A stretch of 64,000 bases of DNA from Nageia nagi. Lineage: Eukaryota > Pinophyta. A model generated the notes under the pieces. It was not told where the DNA came from. It was given only the letters and a program-made list of their open reading frames with translations, and did not search any database. The position numbers were made by a program, and so were the translations under genes. This document shows positions 1 to 11,233 of the stretch, piece by piece. The stretch covers positions 7,316,001-7,380,000 of the forward strand of contig JBITNC010000002.1 in NCBI GenBank assembly GCA_050084985.1, in the 5' to 3' direction. The number at the start of each line of letters is the position of its first letter. The stretch's first letter is position 1.

Positions 1-429
1 TTCTTAACTAGACACTTATGCTAAATAGGAAAATCAAAATATAAAACTATTTTATAAATATTATGAAAATTCATTGTACCTTCTCAAAAGTTAAAGGAAG
101 GAAAAATTATATAAATGTTTAGTTTGAAAATCTCAAGATAGATCTTACAAAAGGTTATTTCTATGAATTGCAAGTGCAACTACACCTTTGTAATTTCATT
201 TTATTGAAATAAAATTTATATTTTCTCTCTAGAAAAAGAAAAATAATTTATGAACATTTTAACAACAATAAAAAAATAAAGGTTACAAAAATATTTCATA
301 TAATGTTAGTTCTAAACAATTAGACGTATTCTATTTAGTCTTTCAACTTTATAATAATATCAAAATAGTAAAACTAACATCATAATAAGTTCTTGGGTGC
401 AACATATTATTCACTCCATCTACAAATTA
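1..429. other. AT-rich sequence, no gene seen
   Basis: No long frame, tandem repeat or recognisable element end is visible. The right part probably belongs to the LINE whose coding remnant begins near 430, because its reverse-transcriptase homology already starts well inside the domain. This assignment is an inference from position only. Confidence 0.4.
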
Positions 430-1366
430 GGAGATGGTTCCATTACAAATAATTACATGCTATTATGATCAAGCATATCCTTTTGCTAAGTTGTATAGCA
501 TAGTGTTAGGAATAAAATTTTCAAGAGAACTAGAGTACAAGAAACTGTGGTCTATGGATCATGCAAGTTTCAAGAGCGATTACCAAATTAATGATCACAT
601 ATTTACCCTTCATGCCATTATTGAGGAGTCTTGTTAATGTTCTATCAAAATATTTTATTTCTTCATTGACTTTAGAAAGGTATTTTACTTGATCTTGAGA
701 CTTCACCTTCTCTAATGGTTCCATGATGTTGGTATCTCTGATCCCCTTGTTCTAGCTACCACCAGGATATATAAGATAATGGTAGGCTAGTTTTGTATCC
801 CTCATGGCCTCTTTAACTCTATTAAGAGTACCATTAGGGTTAAACATGGTTATTCCCTCTCATCGACCCTCTTTGATATCTATATTGATAAGCTCGAGTC
901 TTCAACAAAATACTCATGCAAATGATGATTGGTTTCTTCAGTATGTGATGATTATTATTATAATTTTTGACCATAATGTGATTGCCCTCTCCCACTCTAT
1001 TGATGGCTTACAGAGACACCTAGATTCTTTTAATCATTTTTATGATATCCATAAACTTATTGTCAACCTTTTCAAAACAAAGGCCATCAATTTTAACAAT
1101 TTAAAAGATGCAATCTATAGAGATCACCACCTCTTACACTTGCTTGGGTGCGATAGTTTTTAGACCACCTTTCAGTTTGAGACTTGCTTCTCAATCACAT
1201 CTTTGTAAGAGCTATGCTTCCATATCTACTTTAGAACACCAATATTTTCAAACCCATTTTAAAGATATCCCCTTAAATATGCATCTCTTCAATGCTATTG
1301 TTCTACTCATTACCATGTGGGTTGGAGGTTTGGGTGCCCAATTTAATCCACCAATCTTTGAGTGAG
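430..1366 (+). pseudogene. Broken LINE (non-LTR) reverse transcriptase
   Basis: This is a remnant of the ORF2 reverse transcriptase of a plant non-LTR retrotransposon, the enzyme that copies element RNA at a nicked target. Reading through stops and frame changes gives the family blocks in order: the finger region near 540-630 with DHIFTLHAIIEE; a palm block near 650-690 with DFRKVF; a block near 835-900 reading HGYSLSSTLFDIYIDKLE; then SIDGLQRHLDSFNHFYDI and VNLFKTKAINFNN near 990-1100; and a tail near 1140-1360 with LGAIVFRP and LFNAIVLLITMWVGG. The catalytic YADD box has decayed to FDHN near 970. At least two frame changes and several stops are present, so it cannot be active. Neither the 5' part, the endonuclease nor a poly-A tail was found. 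The LINE assignment is firm from block order; the clade is not determined. Confidence 0.8.
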
Positions 1367-1595
1367 TTTAAACTTTGATGCTCCCACATCTAATTTGTTA
1401 CAATAAGTGGTTGAAAAAGATATGATCAATAATTCAAATTGTAAATCAAATGCCCAAAAATCGTAAAGTCAAGGCCTTTATTGAAAAAATTCAAATTTTA
1501 AATTGAAGCCCCAAAAAGATTTGATCAATAATAAAATAATGATTGTTAATACAAGCATATCTAAGAAGATAAGCTTATTAAAAAAATTCAAAATA

Positions 1596-1600
1596 CAATG
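1596..1600. repeat. Left target site duplication of gypsy element A
   Basis: CAATG lies immediately before the first LTR base at 1601 and is repeated exactly at 7640-7644 after the second LTR. A 5-bp duplication is the normal integrase footprint for Ty3/gypsy elements. Confidence 0.85.
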
Positions 1601-2326
1601 TGATACGAATTAGATTGTATTAGGTTGATCTCTGTAGGAGCAGTACTCATCCCAGAGGTATCTATGCTTGGAGATTGAATGAATATTGAAATATGAAGGC
1701 AATTGGTAATAAAAACCATGCTACTAACAATGTAAAATCTACTATTTTTAGGCTACCAACAACATGTATTTTGATGAATCAATAGTGGAAGTTGAAGGGG
1801 CATTAATGGTTCAGATAGTTGAGTAATTCAATATCATCAATTGACATCTTGGAGACATTTATAAGCCTATTTAAAGGAGTGCTATTCTCTTGATTAATAA
1901 TCTTAGCTTAGAGAGTTTTAGGATTTTGGGATTGTAAAGATTTGAAGGAAGACTAAGAGTCATTCCAAAATTTTTGTAGTTCTAAAGTTGTTCTTATTGT
2001 TGTAGGAGATTGTAGTAGTGTTGTAGGAAATGGAATTACCATTATATTGATGGTATTTCTCTATATGCATGTAATATTGTAATATCGATAGAAAATAAGA
2101 AGAGAAGGCTCCAATTCCATGTTGGATTAGCGCATGTTGGGTGAAATAGGGTCAATCATTGTGTTGATCTTGTTATGTGTGGTTGAGATTATTAATTTAT
2201 AGTTTTACATTATGCAATTTCAAACTTATATGCAATTTGATGGGTCTCATAATGGTGAATATTTTTTCTTTTGAATCTGTAAGTGAGGATCCAAGTATGC
2301 TATAAGCATCCAATGATTATGGATCA
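1601..2326 (+). repeat. 5' LTR of gypsy element A
   Basis: It is a direct repeat of 6943-7639 and of 63339-64000. It starts TGATACGAAT and ends ATGGATCA, next to the CAATG duplication on the left and the primer site on the right. The 3' copy lacks about 18 bp near its start, around the position of 1638-1655. LTRs supply promoter and polyadenylation signals; no clear TATA box was picked out by eye. Confidence 0.9.
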
Positions 2327-2328
2327 TG

Positions 2329-2340
2329 TGCTATTAGAGC
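2329..2340 (+). other. Primer binding site of gypsy A (tRNA-iMet type)
   Basis: TGCTATTAGAGC begins two bases after the LTR end. It differs at two positions from the usual plant initiator-Met primer site, TGGTATCAGAGC. This is where first-strand cDNA synthesis would start, and it fixes the LTR end at 2326. Confidence 0.7.
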
Positions 2341-2673
2341 TTATGTGTGTTAAATTTGGGGCCAAAATTTTGGGGATTTTAGGTTGCCAACAATAGGCTT
2401 TTTGATGTATGAGAGGAGATCTCAATGATCGAAATTGATTATGAAGGATTTTGAGATTGGGAAAAGGTACAGAGTGACTAAAATGGATGATTTGGAGGAG
2501 CAATAGTCTATTATTTGTACCATATTGAATACTAATTTTGAAAGGAGGTTTTTAATAATGGAGAATCATTTGGGTAAGTTGTTGGTTGCTGGATCAAATG
2601 TAAATGTTAATTAGAAGCAACAAAATGAAGTTGGAGGACCTGATTCATCATCTTTATCAAATTGAGTTCCATT

Positions 2674-3489
2674 CAAGGTGGAGGCTAAAGTGGACATTCC
2701 TATCTTTGGTGGAAAGGTTGATGTAGATAAGTTGAGCAATTGGAGGTTTATTTCCAAATTCAAGGTGTTGTAAATGATGTTGATAAAATCTCTTTTGCTA
2801 GATTAAAGATGGGTGGATATGCTTTAGTTTGGTGGGAAAGTCATGTAGAAACTCTTAATCATGAACACTTATCAAAAGTATATTCTTTGGTTAAATTTAA
2901 GAACTTGTTAAGAGATCAATTTTATTCATTGGGACATCATAATAAATAATTAATAAAATAGAAATTATTTAGACAACAAAGAGGGAAAATGGTTCAAGAA
3001 TACACTACAAAATTGAGGAAATAAGCTACTTTTCTTGGGGTTTCACTAAAATATCCTCAAATTTTAATGAAGTACATTAGAGGTTTACATAGTCATTTGC
3101 AAAATACTATCATATTGTTTAATCCTACTAATCTTGATCAAATGTTTGTGCAAGCACAATACTTAGAGGAGGATGGTAAAGTAAGGAGATAATATGATGA
3201 ATCTAGGAAGGCTTCTAATTCAAGGGGATCACAAGATAAAGGTAAATCTCAAGATAAAGGTAAAGGCAAGCAAGAAACTAAGACCACTAATACTTTGAAA
3301 AAAAAAGAAGGTGATAATAGGCATTGCAGTTATTATGATAAATATGGTCATGTTGATGATAAATGTTGGAAACTTCATCCAAAATTATGTCCATATAAGA
3401 AAAAGAATAAGGAGAAAACTAATGTTATGATCCAAAAATGTGAGGATATTGAGGATAGTCTATATTTTGATGAAATCCTAAATTGTTGA
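2674..3489 (+). pseudogene. Gag remnant of gypsy A
   Basis: Gag forms the particle that packages element RNA. Near 2680-2950 the core retrotransposon-gag domain is readable, with DIPIFGGKVDVDKLSNW, then a frame change, then EVYFQIQGV and GGYALVWWESH. It continues near 2990-3180 with MVQEYTTKLRK-like and FVQAQYLEEDG-like blocks interrupted by stops. The zinc knuckle near 3325-3375 reads CSYYDKYGHVDDKCWKLHP: the second cysteine of the C-x2-C pair has become tyrosine, so metal binding should be lost. A lysine-rich linker surrounds it. The open pieces are 2740-2949 and 3295-3489. Confidence 0.82.
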
Positions 3490-3576
3490 ACCATTTAAAA
3501 GGTTGAAGAAGATAAAGACATTGAAGAACAAAGGATTATTTTATTCCAACTCAAAATCCAAATTAAGAAAATAAGA

Positions 3577-3933
3577 GTGGATTGCATGGTTGATCCGGGT
3601 TCTCATGCAAACTTGATTTCAAGATATATGGTAAGTAATTTAGGAATGAAAACTTTTAACCATCCAAATCCATATCCTTTGGGTTGGGTGCATCTCAATG
3701 CTAGTTTGCAAGTCACTAAACAATATAAGTTGAAATTTACTATTTGTGCAAAGTACATTGTTGAAGTTATGGTTGATGTTATTCCTTTACATATTTGTGG
3801 TGTTATACTTGGTAACCCTTATTCGTGGGCTAAAGATGGTATTTATTACCAAAAACTAAACAAGATGAGATTAGTGAAAGATGGAAAGGTGTTTCTAGCT
3901 AGTGCATATAAATCTAGAAAAAACTACCTTTAA
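3577..3933 (+). pseudogene. Aspartic protease region of gypsy A
   Basis: This is the retropepsin-like domain that cuts the polyprotein. The frame opens at residues CMVDPGSHANLIS, where the family active site is D-S/T-G; here the middle residue is proline, which should abolish catalysis. Downstream, VIPLHICGVILGNPYSW matches the second conserved hydrophobic-glycine block of this family, followed by YQKLNKMRLVKDGK. The 118-residue piece is uninterrupted internally but is separated from gag and RT by stops. It lies in the expected position between the zinc knuckle and RT. Confidence 0.78.
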
Positions 3934-4049
3934 TCATTGAAAGTCAAGTAAAATGCCTTATAAATGATTCTAAAAAGTTTGTGTTGATCATGGTAAAAAT
4001 GAAAGCTTTCGATGATCAACACAATGATTGACCCTATTTCACCCACAAG

Positions 4050-5209
4050 GATTGCCTCCTATACCGAATATACAACATGATATTCAGTTGTTACCTGATG
4101 TTTCATTGCCCAATATAGCTTTCTATTAGAAATTAGTTTTGGAGCAAGAGGAGATAAAGAGGTAGATTCAAGGTTTGGTTGATCAAAGTATGATTAAACC
4201 AAGTACATAACCATTTGGATCACTTATTATTTTAGTTACCAAAAGGATCAAACTTGGAGGATGCATTGACTATAGAGCACTTAACAAAATCACCATCAAA
4301 AATTGCTATCCTTTGCCTCAAATAGATGATCTTTTGGATCAGTTGCAAGGGGAAAGATTATTCACTAAGCTGGAATTGAGGAGTGGATATCATCGAGTTT
4401 GAATCAGGGTGGAGGAAATTTGGAAGAGTGCTTTCAAGAAAAGAAAAGGCCTATTTGAGTGGCTTATTTTGCCATTTGGTTTATGCAATGCACCAACCAC
4501 ATTTATGAGGGTGATGGATGATGTGCTTCATTCATTTATTCATTCTTTTGTTATTGTATACTTGGATGATATTCTTGTTTATAGTTTTACTTGGGAATAA
4601 CATGTTGTACATCTTAGACAAGTGTTTCAAGCTTTTCATAGGGAGAAATTGTTATTGAAAATGTCTAAATGTGAGTTTGGTAAAGGAGGCTTTGGACCAT
4701 GTTATTGGTCATGGACAACTTAAGATAGATCCTAGTAGAGTAAGTGCTATAGTAGATTAGACAAAACCAACTAATGCAACTAAAGTAAGGAGTTTCTTAG
4801 GTGCTATCCAATATTAGAGAAATTTTATTGTTGATTTTTCTCATATTGCTTCACTTTTACATGATGTAACTGGAAAGAGATAAGATTTTCAATGGGGAAA
4901 GAAACAACATTTTTTTTTGATACCTTGAAGCAAAAGATTATTAGTACACCCATGCTTGCACTTCTTGATTTTTAGAAGCCATTTGAATTGGAGATTGATG
5001 CAAGTGTCTATGCCATAGGGGCCATTTTGTTACAAGAAGGTAAACCCATTTGCTATCATTCTAAAAACTTTAGTGGGGCCATTTTGAATTATTCTACTTA
5101 TGATAAGGAAATGTATGCATTAGTTAAAGTTGTTAAAAAGTGGAAATATTACTTAATGGAAAAAGAAACAATCATTCATATTGATCATCAACCATTAAAG
5201 TACTTATAA
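4050..5209 (+). pseudogene. Reverse transcriptase and RNase H of gypsy A
   Basis: RT blocks appear in order: [16 protein letters not shown] (4255-4305), [14 protein letters not shown] (4350-4395), [15 protein letters not shown] (4458-4502) and the catalytic [11 protein letters not shown] (4552-4582), where YLDD retains the aspartate pair. The first catalytic aspartate block reads KLEL rather than the usual KLDL, so that aspartate is probably lost. RNase H follows near 4985-5209 with EIDASVYAIGAILLQ, YDKEMYALVKVV and HIDHQPLKYL. Stops occur near 4180, 4210, 4400, 4600 and 5210, and a frame change lies near 4680. Confidence 0.88.
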
Positions 5210-5248
5210 ACTCAATCAAAATTGTAATAAACTAGACACTATAGATGG

Positions 5249-6942
5249 ATGGGTTTTCTACAACAATTTCATCTTGTGATCAAATATAAGAAGGGAATAC
5301 TAAATAAGGTTACTGGTATGCTTTCTAGACCACTTGTACCTATAAATTCCACATTGCCAACAATGTCCACCATTGATTTTAGGCTATTAACAACATGCAA
5401 ACATGGGCCAATGAATTCTCTCTCAGTGTTGGAATCTCTTCCTTTTCTTTTTGATTCATTTTTAGAGGAATATGTGAAGGATCCTAACTTCAAAGTTATG
5501 TATGAGCAGTTATCTTCATCTAGGTCCAGGTATGAGGGATTGGATAATTTTCATTTGCAAAATGGACTTCTTTATCATTTTAATGCATTATGTGTACATA
5601 TAGGTGAAAGGATTAAATTGATTAGAGAAGCACATACTTCAAATATTATAGGATATTTTGGGGTTAAAAAAGACATTACACAATTTATAAAGGTATGTAT
5701 ATTGGCCAAAGATGAAAGATCAAGTTGCCAAGTACATAAGGGGGTGTTCTTTATGTTGAACCAACAAGCCAAGTAATATGAAATTGGGTTTGCATTAGAA
5801 AATTCTAGTACCCTCACGTCCATGGAAGTGTATCTCAATGGATTTTGTGGGAGGATTTCCTATGACCAAGAAAGATCATAACTATCTATTTGTTGATGTG
5901 GATTGATTTAGCAAGAAGTATGTTTTGATTCCATATAAGAAGACTATAGTGGGACAAGATGCTACAAATTTGTTCTTTTCTCATGTTTGGGTTCATTTTG
6001 GATTGCCTACTTCTATTATTTTAGATAGAAATAGTATATTTTTGGCTAAATTTTGATATATTTATCGGAAAAGATGGACACAAGGTTGAAGAGGAGTATT
6101 GCCTTTCATCCTAAAATGGATGAACAAATTGAGGTGGTGAATAGGAAAATGGTTCAACTTTGAGGGGTTATTATGGAAAGAATCCTAAGTATTGGGATGC
6201 ACATCTTGAATATATCCAACATTCATATAATAGGGTAATTCATTCTTCCATTAATAAGAGTCCTTTTGAGATTTGTTCTGGTTATTTACCACCACCACCT
6301 TTTGATTATGTATTTGAAAAACAAAAGGATGAAGTAGATTCATTTGTGAAAGAGGAAAGCCAAGCTAAAAATTTCATTGAAAAGATTAGGCAAATTCATT
6401 TGAAAATCCAAGAGCAAATTAAGACAAGCCAAGCCATCTATAAGATGAGACATAACAAGCATCAAGTTGACCATAAGTTTCATGTGGGAGACCATGTTTG
6501 GTTGCATCTTAGTAAGGAGAGGTTGCAAGGACTAGCCAAGAAGTTGAAACCTATAAGGTATGGACCATTTGAGATTGTGGAGTAAGTAAGTGAGAAAGCT
6601 TTTAGATTGAATCTATCCACATATATGAACATCTATTCAATTGTGAATGTGGAACATTTAAAATTGTATGAGCCACCTATGTTGACTAAAGATGAGGTAG
6701 ATTTAGATCAAATTTTACCATCTCTTAATGACTTAGCTCCTGATACTATGGATGAAATCAAGGAGGATTTCATATTACAAAAGAAGATTTGTGTTATAAG
6801 AAGAGGTGAGATAGAGTTGTGGTTGTTTGGATTGAAGGGACAAAAGCCTAATAAAGCCAAATGGATGGACAAGTCTAGAGATGGGGAGTTATATCCTCAT
6901 CTATGCATTTGCGGGACCAAATGCCTTCTCATTAGGAAGGTG
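5249..6942 (+). pseudogene. Integrase region of gypsy A with C-terminal tail
   Basis: Integrase inserts the cDNA into the genome. The 5249-5776 frame carries the RNase H to integrase linker (KKGILNKVTGMLSRP) and the zinc-binding start (REAHTSNIIGYFGVKKD), but the later cysteines are not clear. The catalytic core is read near 5825-6060 as ISMDFVGGFPMTK, LFVDVD, stop, FSKKY and GLPTSIILDRNS, with stops and frame changes. The C-terminal part at 6160-6585 is open and includes QHSYNRVIHSSINKSPFE and FHVGDHVWLHL; after one stop at 6583-6585 it continues to 6942 with YSIVNVEHLKLYEP and a short chromodomain-like tail. The frame ends exactly at the 3' LTR. Confidence 0.85.
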
Positions 6943-7639
6943 TGATCATAATTGAATCATGTTAGGTTGATCTCTCCTAGAGGTATCTATGCTTGGAGAT
7001 TAATCGTAGATTAAAATATGGAGGTGTTTGGTGATAAAAACTATCTTGCTAAAAACATGAAATCTACTATTTTTAGGTTATCAATAGTATGCATTTTGAT
7101 GAGTCAGCAGTGGAAGTTGAAGGGGCATAAATAGTTTAGATAATTGACCAATTCAAGATCATCAACCGACATCTTAGAGACTTTTTTAGGCCTATTTAAA
7201 GGAATGCTACTCTCTTGATTGGTAATATTAGCTTAGAGAGTTTTGGAATTGTAAAGATTTGAAGGAAGACTAAGAGTCATTCCAAAATTTTTATAGTTCT
7301 GAAGTTGTTATTCTTACTTTAGGAGATTGTAATAGTTTTGTAGGAGATGGTATTTCCATTATGTTGATGGTATTTCTCTATATGCACGTAATATTATAAT
7401 GTCCATAGAGAATGAGAACAACAAACTCCAATTCCATGTTGGATTAGCCCACATTGGATGAAATAGGGTAAATCATTTTGTTGATCTTGTTGTGTGTGAT
7501 TAAGATTGTTAATTTGTAGTTTTACATTGTGCAATTTCAAATTTATATGCAATTTGATGGGTCTCATAATGGTGAATGTTTTTTTGTTCGAATATGTAAG
7601 GATCTAAGTATGTTATAAGCATATGGTGATTATGGATCA
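6943..7639 (+). repeat. 3' LTR of gypsy element A
   Basis: It is a direct repeat of the 5' LTR, starting TGATCATAAT and ending TATGGATCA. A weak polypurine stretch, AGGAAGG at 6934-6940, lies just upstream where plus-strand priming is expected. CAATG at 7640-7644 is the right copy of the target duplication. Confidence 0.9.
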
Positions 7640-7644
7640 CAATG

Positions 7645-8304
7645 TGAAACATGGAATTATCAATGGTGAAAGGATCTATAATATTATTCATCATCACTAA
7701 AATTTCCATCACAATTGACAATTGATAGAATTGATTGACAAGGACTTTAAAAAATAAATATAAGATTTTTTTTTTTTGGTCGATAAAGTTATATTATATT
7801 GCTAAGGGATTTTTGGTTTATCTCTTTAACATTTTACAAAGTATATCATTGATAGTCATTGCAAAAATACAAGGTTGTACATTATATCATCAGGTATTTA
7901 CAAATTACAACAAAAGTGCCATAATACAAAAAAACTAATCCAAAAGAACCATTGCTTCCTATGCACCATTTGCCTTCATTCTTTAGGTCTAATGACAAAA
8001 CATAAAGAGCATACTACAAAAATTCATTTGTAATAGTCCTGCAACAAAAAGCAGCTCTACATTTGCCATTGTAACTAGTCAGACATATAATATACTATAA
8101 TCTTGAGACTCCTATAGCTCCTCTTACGTATTTTTCTTGCTTGCTATGGTCTGGTACCTTTATTAATTAAAATAATAAAAATTAATGATCACATAATTAT
8201 AATAAAACATAAAACATGTTGATACGTTGAAAGGGTCTTTGAATTATTTTAATTTCTAAGTCCATGGTTCCCTGCCTCCCTTTGGTCGACAACGAAGTAT
8301 GATC
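7645..8304. other. AT-rich spacer with a poly-T run
   Basis: No gene is supported. A run of 12 T at about 7769-7780 followed by GGTCGATAAAG could be the poly-A end of a LINE lying on the minus strand, but no LINE coding blocks were found beside it. A short segment near 8215-8255 (TTGATACGTTGAAAGGG) recurs with few changes near 8452-8490. Confidence 0.3.
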
Positions 8305-8435
8305 AATAATGTCTTTAAATTATTATTATTAATATTTTTGTAAATTTTTTAATAATATTATTATTATTTTAAATGTTATAATAATAATAATTTGATTATC
8401 ATTATTGTTATTAATTTATTATTATTATTATTAAT
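8305..8435. repeat. Imperfect ATT/AAT trinucleotide tract
   Basis: The tract is made of ATT and AAT triplets in both orientations with short interruptions, so it can fold on itself. It is low-complexity sequence with no coding potential and is flanked on each side by a copy of a TTGATAYGTTGAAAGGG segment. Confidence 0.75.
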
Positions 8436-8700
8436 CAAACGTGTATGTAAAATGTTGATATGTTGAAAGGGTATTTGAATTGTCTTAATTATGTGTCTTT
8501 TAACAATAATCAAATGGTTGAAATTGATCCATAATTATAACCTATATAAATGAATGGTAGAAATTAATTCACTTTTTTTTATATTTAATTGTTGTTTCAT
8601 ATTTATTATAAATAATATTTTCTATGATATTTATTGCATCTTTATTTATATTTATTTATTTTTATTTAATAATATTTATATAATGTATAAAATTATATAG

Positions 8701-9150
8701 GATAGACACCTCTAGATTGATATCTCTCAACTTTTTGTAGATATATTTTTAAAATATATAAGAAGAATGTAAGAACTTGATTATCTAAATGATAGAATCG
8801 TTGGGCTTCCACGACACCATAACTCTTCCTCCTATTGACAGCCCCACCGTTTGACTCAATGAACCAGTGCTTATGTAGGTGCGCAAGAGGTTCGGTCGAG
8901 CTCTCTCTTTTTCGGTTGAGTCGGATCACATGGATAATATGATAACATAAATGGCTTTCTATTGCTAATCATATCCGCTCTAATCACATTAACATTCGTT
9001 CATTTTTTCGTATCATATACATGATTCAACCACAAACAAAGAGAGATGATGAAACGCTTACAAAAAAATTCAGGCTAATTCCAATGTTAAGATAAACACC
9101 TCTAAATTGATACCTCTCAACTTTTTGTAGATATATTTTTAAAATATATA
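8701..9150. repeat. 60-bp direct repeat pair flanking a GC-richer core
   Basis: The 60 bases at 8701-8760 recur at 9091-9150 with only about three changes (both begin GATARACACCTCTA). Between them lies a segment that is less AT-rich than its surroundings (about 8790-8940), with a short minus-strand frame of 78 codons at 8693-8929 that matches nothing I recognise. The layout resembles a miniature retroelement with very short terminal repeats, but I see no primer site, polypurine tract or target duplication. A simple segmental duplication is equally possible. Confidence 0.6.
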
Positions 9151-10042
9151 AAAAAGGTTTATATAGCTACAACTTAAAACTCACATCAAACAATATTCTT
9201 CAAAATAATATCAAATCATATTATTGACAAATGATACAAGCAAATGATAGTAAAATAAAAATACTACTATTTTAAATATTTTGTAACTTTAGGAAATTTG
9301 GTCTTCGCAATGATCACTCAAACTTTAGACTTAAAAAGAATTAATTTCACTTTAAAAGTATATTTCATTCTACTTCAACAAAATTAATCTATTCACCAAC
9401 GCATATAATTTTGGCAACGTACTTCACCCGCAAACTCTTTATAATAAAAAAGCTTATTCAAAAGTATTGTGCATAAAAAAATCGACAAAGTTCTTAGAAG
9501 GAACCGCTATACCTACTATTGACTAGGCTTTTTCTTCAAAATTGTCTTTTAGGTTAATTTTTTCAAATAATATTTTTAAGAGTTGAATTACCATTGTTAT
9601 TATTTTAAATAATAACAAAACAAACTCTTTAGATTTTAAGACTCCGTATGCATGACACTATTATAGTGAGAATACGTTTATTAGCTTCTCACTACCTACA
9701 TGTAAAATTCTTTGACAAAAAAGATGAAATTAGGTTAGACCAATTTCACCAAAATTGAAGTTCAAAGCCACCAAATTAGCAGAAGATGAGAGGCACCGGT
9801 ACGTGAATACATTTATTAGCTTTAGTAATAATTCTCATTTTTGTTTAATTAACTTTTAAATTTTTTAATTGCTTGCATGTGCCATAAATCAACCCTGCCC
9901 ACCACGTTTCACTATCATCTAGTTCAAATTTTGCACGTAAAGAACATGTGTGGCGTAATTAGTTTAGGTAAAAAAATATAAAGAAATTAAATAACATAGA
10001 AAAATAAATCTAACAATGAAAAGTTAAACTACAAAACATCCC
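9151..10042. other. AT-rich sequence, nothing recognised
   Basis: No reading frame, tandem repeat or element terminus could be supported on either strand. Confidence 0.4.
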
Positions 10043-10471
10043 AACAATTTTAAAAATAGAAACATACTATGTATTTAATCAAATGCCCTAACAATTATTC
10101 ATTATAAATTTTTAAGATATTAATAATTTTTGTCTTGTATAACATTATTTGATAAATGTACATCTGGCATGATAACATTATATATAACAATTTTAAAAAT
10201 AGAAATACACTATGTATTTAATCACATGCCCTAACAATTATTCATTATAAATTTTTAAGGTATCAATAATTTTTATCTTGTATAACATTGTTTGATAAAT
10301 GTACATTTGGCATGGTAACATTATACATAACAATTTTAAAAATAGAAACACACTATGTATTTAATCACATGCCCTAATAATTATTCATTATAAATTTTTA
10401 AGATATCAATAATTTTTGTCTTGTATAACATTGTTTGATAAATGTACATTTGGCATGGTAACATTATACAT
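10043..10471. repeat. Tandem array of three 143-bp units
   Basis: Units begin AACAATTTTAAAAATAGAAA at 10043, 10186 and 10329, giving an exact 143-bp period; the last ends near 10471 with ACATTATACAT. Copies differ at only a few positions, so the amplification is young compared with the surrounding elements. The units are very AT-rich and carry no frame. They could be a small minisatellite or a remnant of a longer satellite. Confidence 0.9.
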
Positions 10472-11222
10472 AGATTATCTTTGAAAAGATAATTATACAT
10501 GATTCATCAAACAAAAGTGAATCTTTAGAGAGATCATTATGCATATAAAAATATTACATTTATACTTTTATTTTTGTATATGTATTATTGTTTAAAGTAT
10601 CACACATATAAAAATAGTTCATACAATCAATTTTAGTATTCTACCTTTCTTGGTTAAGCTCAAGATGCAACTTATCACTATTCTCTGATCTTCCCATAAT
10701 ATAGGAAATAATGTTTCTTGTTTTCCTACTTGTACATTTATGTATTTTACCTATTAAGGGTTGTTGCCTCCAAGATGTTTTAGCCCTTCTTATCTTTTTT
10801 TTATCCGAGCATCTTAGTTTTCATGTTGCAACTGCTTTTAGAGTTAAGTCCATATGTCTAGTTTCTTCTTAATCATTTAAGATTCTTCCTATACTTTGAT
10901 CTGTAGGGTCCATTAGTTTTCTTATTATGATACCTTGAGTTCGTCATTTCATCTAAATTATTTTTTCAAAAATTCTATTATTTTGTTATAACCAAATCTA
11001 CCACCAAATGAAATGTGGTCCTAGATTCCAAGTTATTCTCATTATCTTAGATTTGAAGTTATTATTCTTTAGTAATCCCAAAAGGTGAATTTGAATTTAT
11101 TATTCTTCCAGTAGTCTCAAAAGGTGAAACCAAATAATATGGTGTTAAAAAAACTCTTTATACTTTTACAAACTTTTTTTAGGGTTTACACCATGGTTCA
11201 TATAGGGGATATAGGTAAACAC
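10472..11222. other. AT-rich sequence, nothing recognised
   Basis: No gene or element could be supported. The right boundary is the left target duplication of the Mutator-like element. Confidence 0.4.
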
Positions 11223-11232
11223 ATAAAAATTA
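11223..11232. repeat. Left 10-bp target duplication of the Mutator-like element
   Basis: ATAAAAATTA occurs here and again at 12203-12212, directly outside the inverted ends (one extra G sits at 11233). Duplications of 9-11 bp are typical of Mutator-superfamily insertions. Confidence 0.8.
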
Positions 11233-11233
11233 G

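Larger units (their letters stand above)
1601..7639 (+). mobile_element. Ty3/gypsy LTR retrotransposon A, complete in outline, coding region dead
   Basis: The element has two LTRs (1601-2326 and 6943-7639) beginning TGAT and ending GGATCA, a tRNA-iMet-type primer site, and gag, protease, RT, RNase H and integrase in the Ty3/gypsy order, bounded by the CAATG duplication. Over a 280-bp stretch the two LTRs differ at about one base in eight by eye, so the insertion is old. Every domain carries stops or frame changes, and several key residues are altered, including the zinc-knuckle second cysteine and the protease active-site triplet. A third LTR of this family begins at 63,339. The family type is secure; the exact lineage is not. 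Confidence 0.9.

Noticed and set aside
1108-1365. A separate small gene overlapping the LINE
   Set aside because: Its residues (LGAIVFRP, LFNAIVLLITMWVGG) continue the LINE reverse-transcriptase tail in a shifted frame.
5269-5838. Minus-strand frames of 74 and 87 codons
   Set aside because: They are antisense to the integrase linker of gypsy A and show no domain.
7769-8220. Poly-T tract as the 3' end of a minus-strand LINE
   Set aside because: No LINE coding blocks or target duplication were found next to it; a T-run alone is weak evidence in AT-rich DNA.
8693-8929. Minus-strand 78-codon frame as a gene
   Set aside because: It overlaps the 60-bp direct repeat, has no recognised domain and lacks a supporting promoter or conserved second copy.
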